From Allobosea sp. CRIB-10 (GTDB taxonomy: Bacteria > Pseudomonadota > Alphaproteobacteria > Rhizobiales > Beijerinckiaceae), in the NCBI RefSeq assembly GCF_900112185.1, contig NZ_FOKP01000026.1, forward strand, positions 1 to 64,000: 64,000 bases of DNA. Reading direction: 5' to 3'. The notes below the pieces were generated by a model, which had not been told where the DNA came from, made no database searches, and was given only the letters and a program-made list of their open reading frames with translations. Both the position numbers and the translations under genes were made by a program. This document shows, one piece after another, positions 17,476 to 25,377 of the stretch (within the stretch, counting starts at the first letter, position 1; each line of letters begins with the position of its first letter).

Positions 17476-17743
17476 GGTGCGATGATCCCTATGGCGGGAA
17501 GCTGACGCTAGCCTGAGTCGCGACGCAGCGTCATGGCGCTCGCCATGCCCCGACCGCTTTGCCCTCGTCGCGCCGATTTCCCGGGTCGGAGCAGGCAGCT
17601 GCCGCGCCCGGTTGAGAGGGCGATTCAGCGCCTGCCGCCGTGGCGGACGCTCTTGCTTGCCTTCATTGAACCGTCACATCCCGCCCGCTATAGGCGGCGA
17701 GATCGTCACGGTCGGAGGCGTGCCGTTACCGGGAGGCAGGCGC

Positions 17744-18460
17744 ATGCGCTTCATCCAGACCTTTGAGCTCTATCCCTTCCTCGACTCGGTCGTCAGCCTG
17801 CTGGCGGCCTTCGTGCTCGGCGCGCTGATCGGGGCCGAGCGGCAATACCGGCAGCGCACCGCGGGCCTGCGCACCACGGTTCTGGTCGCGGTCGGTGCGG
17901 CGGCCTTCGTCGATCTCGCCATGCGCATCGCCGGCGCGGACGGCGCGATCCGCGTGATCGCCTATGTCGTCTCCGGCATCGGCTTCCTGGGCGCCGGTGT
18001 GATCATGAAGGAAGGGATGAACGTCCGTGGACTCAACACCGCGGCGACGCTCTGGTGCGCGGCGGCGGTCGGCGCCTGCACCGGCGCCGACATGGTGGCG
18101 GAGGGCGCGCTGGTGACGGTCTTCGTCATCGCCGGCAACACCTTGCTGCGGCCGCTGGTCAACGCGATCAACCGCAGCCCGATCAACGAGAAGGCCTCGG
18201 AGGCGACCTATGAGGTCGTCGTCACCACCGATCCGGAGGCGCTGCCCTCCGTGCGCGAAAAGGTCATCGAACTGCTCGAACAGGCGAATTACCCGGTCGG
18301 CGACGTCAAGACGGTGGAGCGCGGCGAGGAGGCGATCGAGATCGTCGCGACGCTGATCAGCACGGCTGTCGAGCGCAAGGAGCTCGACGCCGTGGTCGAG
18401 CGCATCGAGCGCGTGGACGGCGTGACCCATGCGACCTGGGAGAGCAGCACCAGCGATTGA
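17744..18460 (+). CDS. MgtC/SapB-family membrane protein
   Basis: A 238-residue protein starting MRFIQTFELYPFLDSVVSLL at 17744, with a ribosome site gggaggcagg just before. Hydrophobic helices fill residues 10-150 and include the family motif GALIGAERQYRQRTAGLRTT and GFLGAGVIMKEG. A soluble ACT-like C-terminal domain (about 160-238) follows. MgtC proteins influence Mg2+ homeostasis and ATP synthase activity in pathogens; the role of this plain bacterial homologue is less certain. The open frame extends upstream to 17612 without family similarity. Confidence 0.88.
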   Translation: MRFIQTFELYPFLDSVVSLLAAFVLGALIGAERQYRQRTAGLRTTVLVAVGAAAFVDLAMRIAGADGAIRVIAYVVSGIGFLGAGVIMKEGMNVRGLNTAATLWCAAAVGACTGADMVAEGALVTVFVIAGNTLLRPLVNAINRSPINEKASEATYEVVVTTDPEALPSVREKVIELLEQANYPVGDVKTVERGEEAIEIVATLISTAVERKELDAVVERIERVDGVTHATWESSTSD

Positions 18461-18816
18461 GCGTCACAGCCATGCCGGTAAGTCCGCTTCGTGACAGACG
18501 CGTCGCGCGGGGCAACAGGCGTGGCAGTATCACGGCGATGCCGAGTTCGGCCCTGAGCGCAAAAGCGTTGGTGCCGCTTGCTTGCGAGCCGAGCATTCGA
18601 TCGGGAATAATGTTTCTGATCATAGGAAAGTCTGCAAACTTCCAGCAATAATGCGCATTATTGCTTCTCGCAGGATGCCTATTTTATTTCAGAATTATTA
18701 ACATTTTTCTCGTCTTCTTGGGAATTGGCTGGAATAACAACGGCTTATCGAGGTCGCCCTATCGGGTGGGTGACTTTCGGGTTTCATTGAGCGTGACGCC
18801 GCTTTGGGGGACGATT
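18461..18816. other. Intergenic region before the glycosyltransferase gene
   Basis: 356 bp with no convincing gene. The first 130 bp are GC-rich like the neighbours; from about 18600 to 18750 the sequence turns clearly AT-rich and contains the perfect palindrome at 18644-18665. Probably promoter and leader of the glycosyltransferase gene. A frame stays open from 18661 but its translation before residue 50 does not look like protein of this family. Confidence 0.5.
18644..18665. promoter_or_regulatory. Perfect 22-bp palindrome, possible operator
   Basis: AGCAATAATGC (18644-18654) is followed directly by its exact reverse complement (18655-18665) with no spacer. It stands about 150 bp upstream of the proposed glycosyltransferase start in an AT-rich leader. 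A dimeric regulator site is the likeliest meaning; no T-tract suggests a terminator. Confidence 0.5.
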
Positions 18817-19884
18817 TTGAACGTGGTTCTAATAGCGGCGACGATGCCGGGAGAAATGTGCGGCGTCACCGACTATACGGTTAGACTGGCCGCAGCGCTC
18901 AGAGGGATCGGCATTGATGCGGTCGTGGAATTCTTTGACCGATGGTCATTCGCGAATTTCATGAAGCTCAAGCATCGGTACCGGAAAAACCCGAATGCTA
19001 TTTTCCACGTGCAGTACCCAACGCTCCGTCTCGGCCTCTCGGTAGCCCCGGGGTTTGCCCCGCTGCTCGTTGGCAATTCATTCGTCACATTGCACGAATT
19101 CGGGACATTCAATGTCCTGCGCAAAGCAGCATTCATTCCGTCAAGCATTCTTTCCAAGAGGATCATTTTTTCGAACAACGAGGAGAAGGCGCGGTTTCAA
19201 CGCTATTTCCCTCACTCGCATGGCCGTCTGACGGTCATGCCCATCGGCAACAACATTCCGCAATTGTCACCGCGCGGCGCCCGCGTCGGGCCCGAGCGGC
19301 TCGTCTATTTCGGGCAGATATCTCGAAACAAGGGGGTCGAGTTTTTCCTGGATACGGTGGCACAACTCCGCTCCGCTGGCGCATCGATCGACGTCGATAT
19401 GATCGGAGCGATGGTCGACAGCGATCGGGATTTCGTGGATCTGGTCAGGAGCCGCTCCGAGCGTGACAAAATCGGCCTACGGCTCAGTTTGCCCGCGGAC
19501 GAGGTCTCTGCGACGCTGAACGATGCCACGATCGCATTGTTGCCATTTCCGGATGGCGTCTCGAACAAGCGCGGTTCGGCGCTGGCCAGCCTTGAACATG
19601 GTGCCACGGTCCTGACCACCCATTCGCAGCTCACACCCGAATGGTTGACGAAGGTCACGCATCCCGTCTCTTCGCCGGACAATGCAGCCGATCTCATCGG
19701 CCGGATCATGGCTGGCACTGCGGAGCGTGTCCTGGCACCGGAAACGCTGGCGCGCGAGTTGCAGCTTCGCGACTGGGCTGAAATCGCCCGTTCGCATGTG
19801 AAGCTTTACAATGCCAAGGTTGGGGGCCCGATCGCGACGAGCGGCGCGGTGCTAGACGCCTCAAGCCCCGGAACAAAAAGGTGA
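18817..19884 (+). CDS. GT-B fold glycosyltransferase, family 4-like
   Basis: A 355-residue protein if the TTG at 18817 is used; it has a ribosome site (tgggggac) 5-12 bp before and gives the typical beginning MNVVLIAATMPGEMCGVTDY with GVTDYT. GTG 18793 is an alternative. The second domain has VYFGQISRNKGVEFFLDTV, the usual GT4 mid-protein motif, and an IALLPFPDGVSNKRGSALA segment for the nucleotide-sugar site. Codon use is less GC-rich than the neighbours, hinting at transfer. No other polysaccharide genes are adjacent, so acceptor and sugar are unknown. Confidence 0.8.
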   Translation: MNVVLIAATMPGEMCGVTDYTVRLAAALRGIGIDAVVEFFDRWSFANFMKLKHRYRKNPNAIFHVQYPTLRLGLSVAPGFAPLLVGNSFVTLHEFGTFNVLRKAAFIPSSILSKRIIFSNNEEKARFQRYFPHSHGRLTVMPIGNNIPQLSPRGARVGPERLVYFGQISRNKGVEFFLDTVAQLRSAGASIDVDMIGAMVDSDRDFVDLVRSRSERDKIGLRLSLPADEVSATLNDATIALLPFPDGVSNKRGSALASLEHGATVLTTHSQLTPEWLTKVTHPVSSPDNAADLIGRIMAGTAERVLAPETLARELQLRDWAEIARSHVKLYNAKVGGPIATSGAVLDASSPGTKR

Positions 19885-20020
19885 GGGGGCGGCTCGAGGC
19901 GCGACGGAAGCCGACAGACGAGAAAGCGGAGAGGGAGCGGCGAAGGTTGCAGTGACCTGCACATGCCGCCAGCCTGTCCGGCCACCCTCGCGCAGCAGCG
20001 AATTTGCGTGAGGGGGAAAG

Positions 20021-20052
20021 CAAAAGGGGGACGGCGAGATCTCGCCATCCCC
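20021..20052 (-). terminator. Probable terminator of rpsD
   Basis: On the minus strand a stem of GGGGA-x-GGCGAGA against TCTCGCC-x-TCCCC (20027-20052, one mismatch) is followed by CTTTTG. It begins 45 bp after the rpsD stop. Confidence 0.7.
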
Positions 20053-20096
20053 AGACTATTGAGAATAAACGGGCATTCGTTCCCGCTTCAAACCTG

Positions 20097-20714
20097 TTAC
20101 CGCGAGTAGAACTCGATGACCAGGTTCGGCTCCATCTGCACCGCATAGGGCACGTCCGACAGGGTCGGGGTGCGGGTGTAGGTGGCGGTCGACTTGGTGT
20201 GGTCGGCGTCGATGTAGTCAGGCACGTCGCGCTCGGCGAGGGCGGCCGACTCGATGACGATGGCGAGCTGGCGCGAGCTCTCCTTGATCGCGATCACGTC
20301 GCCCGGCTTGACCTGGTACGAGGCGATGTTGACGCGCTTGCCGTTCACGGTGATGTGGCCGTGGTTGATGAACTGGCGGGCGGCGAAGACGGTCGGGACG
20401 AACTTGGCGCGGTAGATCACCGCGTCGAGACGACGCTCGAGCAGGCCGACCAGGTTCTCGCCCGAGTCGCCCTTCAGGCGGATCGCCTCGGCGTAGTAGC
20501 GGCGGAACTGCTTCTCGGAGATCGAGCCGTAATAGCCCTTCAGCTTCTGCTTGGCGCGCAGCTGGGTGCCGAAGTCGGACGGCTTGCCCTTGCGGCGCTG
20601 GCCATGCTGGCCGGGGCCGTATTCGCGGCGGTTGACCGGGGACTTCGGGCGGCCCCAGATGTTCTGACCGAGACGGCGGTCAATCTTGTACTTCGCCTCA
20701 TGGCGCTTCGACAT
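20097..20714 (-). CDS. rpsD: 30S ribosomal protein S4
   Basis: A 205-residue primary 16S rRNA-binding protein of the small subunit. It starts MSKRHEAKYKIDRRLGQNIW and has an S4 RNA-binding domain (RRLDAVIYRAKFVPTVFAAR, INHGHITVNGKRVNI). No zinc-binding Cys set is seen in the N-terminus, as in the C-minus form. The gene stands alone, outside the main ribosomal operons, as commonly found in Hyphomicrobiales. A hairpin terminator follows. Confidence 0.97.
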   Translation of the reverse strand: MSKRHEAKYKIDRRLGQNIWGRPKSPVNRREYGPGQHGQRRKGKPSDFGTQLRAKQKLKGYYGSISEKQFRRYYAEAIRLKGDSGENLVGLLERRLDAVIYRAKFVPTVFAARQFINHGHITVNGKRVNIASYQVKPGDVIAIKESSRQLAIVIESAALAERDVPDYIDADHTKSTATYTRTPTLSDVPYAVQMEPNLVIEFYSR

Positions 20715-20897
20715 GTCGCGTGTCCTCTATGGTTCGCGAGTTGAGGACCGCGCCCTCCTTCTCCCCGTATCCGGGGCGACAGATCCGGCCTCCGAAGAGA
20801 AGCGGATCACGGGTGCGGAAAAAGCCACGCGGCCCCGTGAGGAGCCGCGCGACGCCGGCTTACAAGCATTGCTGGCGGTAAAAGTCAAACCCCCTGC

Positions 20898-20976
20898 TCG
20901 TCATTCTCGGGTGAAGCGAAGCGCAGACCCGAGAATCTCGTTCAGGATATGCTCGGACAAGCCCGAGCATGACGAC
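20898..20976. repeat. Intergenic palindromic repeat, family B, copy 1
   Basis: Two adjacent stem-loops: ATTCTCGGG with CCCGAGAAT (20902-20938) and ATGCTCGG with CCCGAGCAT (20949-20970). The same two-hairpin design recurs at 54971-55078. It lies between murI and rpsD. Confidence 0.75.
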
Positions 20977-20977
20977 T

Positions 20978-21862
20978 TTAGATTGGCAGCGGCTCGGTCT
21001 CGATCCGCGCCAGGCCGAAGCCGGCGAGGGCGATGTGCGCCGGGCCGGAGAGGCGCGCGCCGTCGGTGAAGACGGCGACGGTCGCGGCCGGCTCCTGGCG
21101 TGGCATTGCCGGCCCGAGCAGTTGCGCCGTGCGCCGCGCGATCGCCGGGGCGGGGTCGATCCAGTCGACCGGCCAGGGCGCGAGCCGTTGCAGCCGTGGC
21201 AGCAGCAGCGGGTAATGCGTGCAGGCCAGCGTCACCACATCGGTGCGCCTGCCGTCGCGGGCAACGAAGCAGGGCGCGATCTCGGCCGCTATCTGCGCGT
21301 CGTCGACCGGCTCGCCCTTCAGGGCAGATTCCGCCAGGCCGGCGAGATTGCGCGCACCGACCAGGATGACCTCGCAGCCGGCGGCATAGCGCTCGACCAG
21401 GTCATGCGTGTAGTCGCGGGCGACGGTGCCGGGCGTGGCCAGGACCGAGATCAATCCGCTGCGGGTGCGCTCGGCCGCGGGCTTCACCGCCGGAACGGTG
21501 CCGACGAAGGGGATGGCGAAACGGGCCCGCAGCGCCGGCAGCACCAAGGTCGAGGCGGTGTTGCAGGCGATCACGACGAGATCGGGATGGAAGCGCTCGA
21601 CCAGGCGCTCCATGACCTCAAGCACGCGCGCGACCAGCGCCGCTTCGTCGAGGCGGCCATAGGGGAAGGCGGCATCGTCGGCGGCGTAGACGATGTCCGC
21701 GTCCGGGCGCTGGCGCATGACCTCGCGCAGCACGGTCAAGCCGCCGAGGCCGGAATCGAAGACGAGGATGGTCGGGATTCGCAAGGGCAGCACCGGCGCG
21801 GCATAGCCGGCTCCGGCCAGAAGATCGACCCGCATCGCACACATATCCATCGCGTCCGCCAA
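20978..21862 (-). CDS. murI: Glutamate racemase
   Basis: An enzyme of up to 294 residues making D-glutamate for peptidoglycan. The paired catalytic cysteines are in ACNTAS and TLACTHYP; LVFDSGLGGLTVLREV is the N-terminal signature. The first 25 codons are poorly conserved, so ATG 21844 or 21835 (MCAMRV, MRVDLL) could be the true start. It lies upstream of rpsD on the same strand, separated by a family B repeat. Confidence 0.93.
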   Translation of the reverse strand: MADAMDMCAMRVDLLAGAGYAAPVLPLRIPTILVFDSGLGGLTVLREVMRQRPDADIVYAADDAAFPYGRLDEAALVARVLEVMERLVERFHPDLVVIACNTASTLVLPALRARFAIPFVGTVPAVKPAAERTRSGLISVLATPGTVARDYTHDLVERYAAGCEVILVGARNLAGLAESALKGEPVDDAQIAAEIAPCFVARDGRRTDVVTLACTHYPLLLPRLQRLAPWPVDWIDPAPAIARRTAQLLGPAMPRQEPAATVAVFTDGARLSGPAHIALAGFGLARIETEPLPI

Positions 21863-21992
21863 GCACCGATTGGGCGCCGCAGCCGTTAAGGAGAGGTGAA
21901 CGGACTGTGTCGGCGTTCGATAAAGTTGCGTGGAGCCGCCGTGGCTGCTGCCGGCGCCGGCAGCACCCGGATCATGTTCTGACGCGGTTGCC

Positions 21993-22700
21993 TCAGGCCG
22001 GCAGCACCACCACCTTCGTCTTGACCGGCGTCTGATTGTAGAGGTGGATCATGTCCTGCGTGAGCAGGCCGATGCAGCCGCTGGTGATGCCGTTTCCGAT
22101 CGATTCCGCGTCGAGCGAGGCGTAGATCGTATAAAGCGTGTACGCGCCGTTCTGGTAGAGATGGAGCGTGCGCGCGCCGAGCGGATTGTCGAGGCCGCCG
22201 GGCATGCCGCGGGCGTATTTGGCGGCCTCCGGCTGGCGCTTGATCATCTCCTTGGGCGGCGTCCAGGTCGCCCATTCGGACTTGCGCCCGACATAGGCGT
22301 CGCCGTTCCAGCGGAAGCCGTCGCGGCCGACATTGGCGCCGTAGCGGGTCGCGCTGCCGTCGCCCTCGACGCGGTAGACGTAGTAATTGGCGGGATCGAC
22401 GATGATCGTGCCCGGCGCTTCCTTGGTGTTGTAGGCGACCGTCCGGCGGAAATATTTCGGATCGACATGGGTGACGTCGATCGCCGGGATCGGGAACTTC
22501 TCCTCCGGTACCGGCCCGTAGAGCTTCTGCGCCTCGGCGAGGCTCATCCCGTCGGTCGTGCAGCCGCCGAGCGCGAGCGCGCCGAGACCGGCGGCCGAGC
22601 CGGTCAGGAAGGAACGGCGGCTCAGGAGGCCAGTCGGGCTCCCGAGCAGGGCGATCTCGTGCATCTTGCGGGCATCGGCCTTGCTATCGTCGATGATCAT
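21993..22700 (-). CDS. YkuD-type L,D-transpeptidase, TAT/lipoprotein, with altered active site
   Basis: A 235-residue envelope protein starting MIIDDSKADARKMHEIALLG. RRSFLTGSAAGLGALALGGC gives a twin-arginine-like signal with a lipobox-like end. The YkuD domain covers about 95-235 and ends in SIGNGITSGCIGLLTQDMI, where Cys of SGC is the nucleophile. In typical members the catalytic His stands 16 residues before this Cys in an HGT motif; here that place reads YAS, so His is replaced by Tyr. Either the mechanism is modified or activity is lost. Family role is peptidoglycan cross-linking or lipoprotein attachment. Confidence 0.85.
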   Translation of the reverse strand: MIIDDSKADARKMHEIALLGSPTGLLSRRSFLTGSAAGLGALALGGCTTDGMSLAEAQKLYGPVPEEKFPIPAIDVTHVDPKYFRRTVAYNTKEAPGTIIVDPANYYVYRVEGDGSATRYGANVGRDGFRWNGDAYVGRKSEWATWTPPKEMIKRQPEAAKYARGMPGGLDNPLGARTLHLYQNGAYTLYTIYASLDAESIGNGITSGCIGLLTQDMIHLYNQTPVKTKVVVLPA

Positions 22701-22891
22701 GCTCTTGGACTTCCCATGTCCTGATGCCCGACGAGAGACTACGCCGGCGTGCACCCACTGAACGTCTTAGCCGGGCGGACATTGCCGTCACATGGCCTGG
22801 CTTGCAAGTTCGGGCTTTCGCCGGACGAGGCAATAATTTAGTTGATTCTGTCCATTAATTAGCGATCCTCCCGCCCCGAGGAGGCCGTGCC

Positions 22892-23818
22892 ATGTCCGCC
22901 ATCGATCCATCGGCCATCGCGACGATCCGCCGGTTTGGCCGCTTCCATACCCGTTTCATCGGGGCCCTTGGCGACGATCTGCACGGCTCCGGTTTCGGGC
23001 TGACCGAGGGGCGGGTGCTCTACGAGCTGGCGCAGCGCGATGGCTGGCGGGCCGGCGAGCTGGCGCGCGAGCTCGGGCTCGATCCGGCCTATCTGTCGCG
23101 CCTGCTGAAGCGCTTCGTCAACCTGGGCTGGCTGGAGCGGGCGAGGGCGGCTGGCGACGGGCGCGCGTACGAGTTGAGGCTCACCGAAGCCGGGCATGTC
23201 GCATTCGTCCGGCTCGACGAAGCCTCGCGCCGGCAGGCCGACACGATCCTGTCGCGTCTGGCGGGCACCGAGCAGGCGAGCCTGGTCTCCGCGCTCGAAC
23301 GGGCGCAGACGCTCTTGTCGGGCGCCGCCAGCCCGCAGCCGGCGGTGATCATCCGCGAGCATCGCCCCGGCGATATGGGCTGGGTGATCTCGGCCCATGG
23401 CCGGCTCTATGCGGAGGTCTATGGCTGGGACATCAGCTTCGAAGCGCTCGTCGCCGAGATCGCGGCGAAATTCCTGCGCGAGTTCAGGCCGGGGCAGGAG
23501 CGTTGCCTCATCGCAGAGATCGATGGCGTGCCGGTCGGCTCGGCCTTCGTCGTGCGCGAGAGCGACGAGGTGGCGAAGCTTCGGCTCGTGCTGGTCGAGA
23601 CGCGGGCGCAGGGGCTGGGCCTCGGCAAGCGCCTGGTGCAGGAGGCAACCGCCTTTGCCTGCGCGGCCGGCTATCGCCGCATGACGCTCTGGACCAACGA
23701 TATCCTGCACGCCGCCCGCGCCATCTACATCGCTGAGGGCTTCAGGCTGGTGGCGGAGGAGAAGCATCACTCCTTCGGGAAGGATCTGGTCGGGCAGAAC
23801 TGGGAGCGGGAGCTTTAG
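22892..23818 (+). CDS. MarR-type HTH/GNAT acetyltransferase fusion
   Basis: A 308-residue two-domain protein. Residues 1-140 are a MarR winged helix (LTEGRVLYELAQRDGWRAGE, LDPAYLSRLLKRFVNLGWLE). Residues 155-308 are a GNAT domain with the acetyl-CoA loop RAQGLGLGKRLV and the following VQEATAFACAAGYRRMTLW. Such fusions are widespread; the acetylated substrate is unknown. Its last 77 bp overlap the convergent membrane gene that ends at 23742. An AT-rich stretch (22830-22862) upstream probably holds the promoter. Confidence 0.9.
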   Translation: MSAIDPSAIATIRRFGRFHTRFIGALGDDLHGSGFGLTEGRVLYELAQRDGWRAGELARELGLDPAYLSRLLKRFVNLGWLERARAAGDGRAYELRLTEAGHVAFVRLDEASRRQADTILSRLAGTEQASLVSALERAQTLLSGAASPQPAVIIREHRPGDMGWVISAHGRLYAEVYGWDISFEALVAEIAAKFLREFRPGQERCLIAEIDGVPVGSAFVVRESDEVAKLRLVLVETRAQGLGLGKRLVQEATAFACAAGYRRMTLWTNDILHAARAIYIAEGFRLVAEEKHHSFGKDLVGQNWEREL

Positions 23819-24239
23819 CGCTTGGCCAGAGCAGCAGGAACAGCAGCGAGGCGAGTGAAAGCGCGCCACCGAGCGGCGTCATCGTCTCGAGCGGTGCCGG
23901 AAGGCGCGCTTGCGTCAGCGACGGCAGCACGCCGTGTTCGAGCAATTCGATCGCGGCCATCGCGGCGATGACCGGTAGGACCGGGAAAGCGGTATCGCGG
24001 ATGCGCTGGATCGAGAAAGCCAGCAAAGTCCCATAGAGCAGGGCCTGGATGGCCGCGTTGGGCACTGGTTCGACGAACAGGCGCGGGTCCGCGTCCTCAG
24101 CCCAGGTCAGATCGAGCAGCTGCTCGGCAGCCAGGGCGACGGCCAGCAGCATGGCGCAGGCCAAAGCCAGATGGCCGGCGAAAGCGGGCCGACCGAGCCT
24201 GCCGTCGCGCCGCCAGAGGCGGGAGAGACCGGACAGCAT
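23742..24239 (-). CDS. Uncharacterised four-helix membrane protein
   Basis: A 165-residue protein that I do not recognise. Four hydrophobic segments are plain: residues about 20-42, 63-82, 87-105 and 122-140. The N-terminus (LWRRDGRLGRPAFAGHLALA) is weakly reminiscent of DUF805. The tail is Pro/Ser-rich. It begins 10 bp after the secreted-protein gene on the same strand and is probably co-transcribed. Its 3' end runs 77 bp into the convergent MarR-GNAT gene, so that part of the coding sequence is double-used or the gene ends in low-value residues. Confidence 0.6.
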   Translation of the reverse strand: MLSGLSRLWRRDGRLGRPAFAGHLALACAMLLAVALAAEQLLDLTWAEDADPRLFVEPVPNAAIQALLYGTLLAFSIQRIRDTAFPVLPVIAAMAAIELLEHGVLPSLTQARLPAPLETMTPLGGALSLASLLFLLLWPSAKAPAPSSARPDPSRRSDASPPPPA

Positions 24240-24249
24240 CCCTGATACG

Positions 24250-25275
24250 TCACTGCACCGAGGTCAGCGCCGCGCGCTGGAAGTCGGCGCGGCGCTGCTG
24301 GTGCAGCGCGCCGTCGCCGGTCGTCACCACCGAGAACATCACGAAGCCGCCCTGCTTGCGCGGCAGCACGTAGAATTCGGAATAGCGGGCATCGCCGCCA
24401 TTCTCGCAGGAGGAGAAGCCGCGCAGCACACTGGCGCCCTCGATCGTGTCGGTGGTCCGGCCCGAGGCGAACCTGCCCTGGCAGCCGCGGGCATCGGCGG
24501 CGGAGACCGCGGCGGCGACGTCGACGTCCTTCTGGTTCGGGCTCGCCAGAACGCGCACGACACCGGTCGCGCCTTTGGCCCGCCAGCCGGCGCCGTTGCT
24601 GCCGAGGCCGGACGGCGCCTCCGGGCCGCTCAACACTTTCGGCTCGGGCAATTGCGTCTTGAGCAGGAAATTGGTCGCGAGCGTCACCGCCTCGAGCTGG
24701 ATCGCCGGGTCGGCCGCGGCGGCCGTGGTCGTGCCGCCGCCTTGCGCGGGAGCCGGCGTGCCGGGCGCGACCTTGAGATTGGCGTTCATCTTCACGCAAT
24801 CGAGCAGTGCCGGCATGATCTCGGCCGTCGAGGTCAGGCGAAAGGTGTAGCGCGCGCCCAGCATGTTGGCTTCGAGGAACTCGGCGCCGCGGAAGGCGCG
24901 GACGATGTTGGAGTTCGCCGGCATATTGACAACGACGAGTTGGGGCTGCACCGCCTTGGCGTTGATGCGGACAGTGTCGTTGCGGTCGAAGACCAGTTCC
25001 ATCGGCACGTTATCGCCGGGCTTCAACCCCCAGGCGCGGTTGGAGAAGCCGAGATTCCAGCCGTAATTGCCGTTGAGCGAGGCGTGCATGGTGACGCCGC
25101 TCTTGTAGCTGGCCGAGACGGCGCAATGGGAGAAGTCGCCGGTCTGGTTGTTGGTGAAGGCACCGCCGGCCCAGTTCCCGACCGAGAATTTCGCATAAGG
25201 CCCGGCGGCGAGCGCCGGGGAGGCCAGCAGGACACCGGCGAGAACGAGCGACAGGCGCATTATCAAGCTCCGCAT
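24250..25275 (-). CDS. Uncharacterised exported protein
   Basis: A 341-residue protein with a signal peptide (MRSLIMRLSLVLAGVLLASP ending ALA-AGPYAK). No known domain was recognised. The first half has a regular aromatic/Asn-rich pattern (FSVGNWAGGAFTNNQTGDFS) and a Cys pair; a Pro/Thr/Ala-rich linker near residue 180 separates it from a second half with paired Cys (DARGCQGRF and FSSCENGG). It is probably periplasmic. The membrane gene starting at 24239 follows at once, so the two may act together. MRLSL at 25260 is an alternative start. Confidence 0.7.
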   Translation of the reverse strand: MRSLIMRLSLVLAGVLLASPALAAGPYAKFSVGNWAGGAFTNNQTGDFSHCAVSASYKSGVTMHASLNGNYGWNLGFSNRAWGLKPGDNVPMELVFDRNDTVRINAKAVQPQLVVVNMPANSNIVRAFRGAEFLEANMLGARYTFRLTSTAEIMPALLDCVKMNANLKVAPGTPAPAQGGGTTTAAAADPAIQLEAVTLATNFLLKTQLPEPKVLSGPEAPSGLGSNGAGWRAKGATGVVRVLASPNQKDVDVAAAVSAADARGCQGRFASGRTTDTIEGASVLRGFSSCENGGDARYSEFYVLPRKQGGFVMFSVVTTGDGALHQQRRADFQRAALTSVQ

Positions 25276-25377
25276 CGATCCCCAGCGCCGCCATGGTGGC
25301 AAAGCCGGGCGGGGTTGGGCAAGCCTTGTCGATGCTAGAGCCGGTCTCCGGGTTCCCTGGCGCTTGTCTCGGATTCC

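Noticed and set aside
17476..17743. Mg2+-sensing riboswitch before the MgtC-like gene
   Set aside because: No recognisable M-box or similar conserved core was seen, only GC-rich sequence.
18661..18816. N-terminal extension of the glycosyltransferase from an upstream start
   Set aside because: It overlaps the palindrome and AT-rich leader and the family normally starts at the NVVLIAATMPGE strand; TTG 18817 has a good ribosome site.
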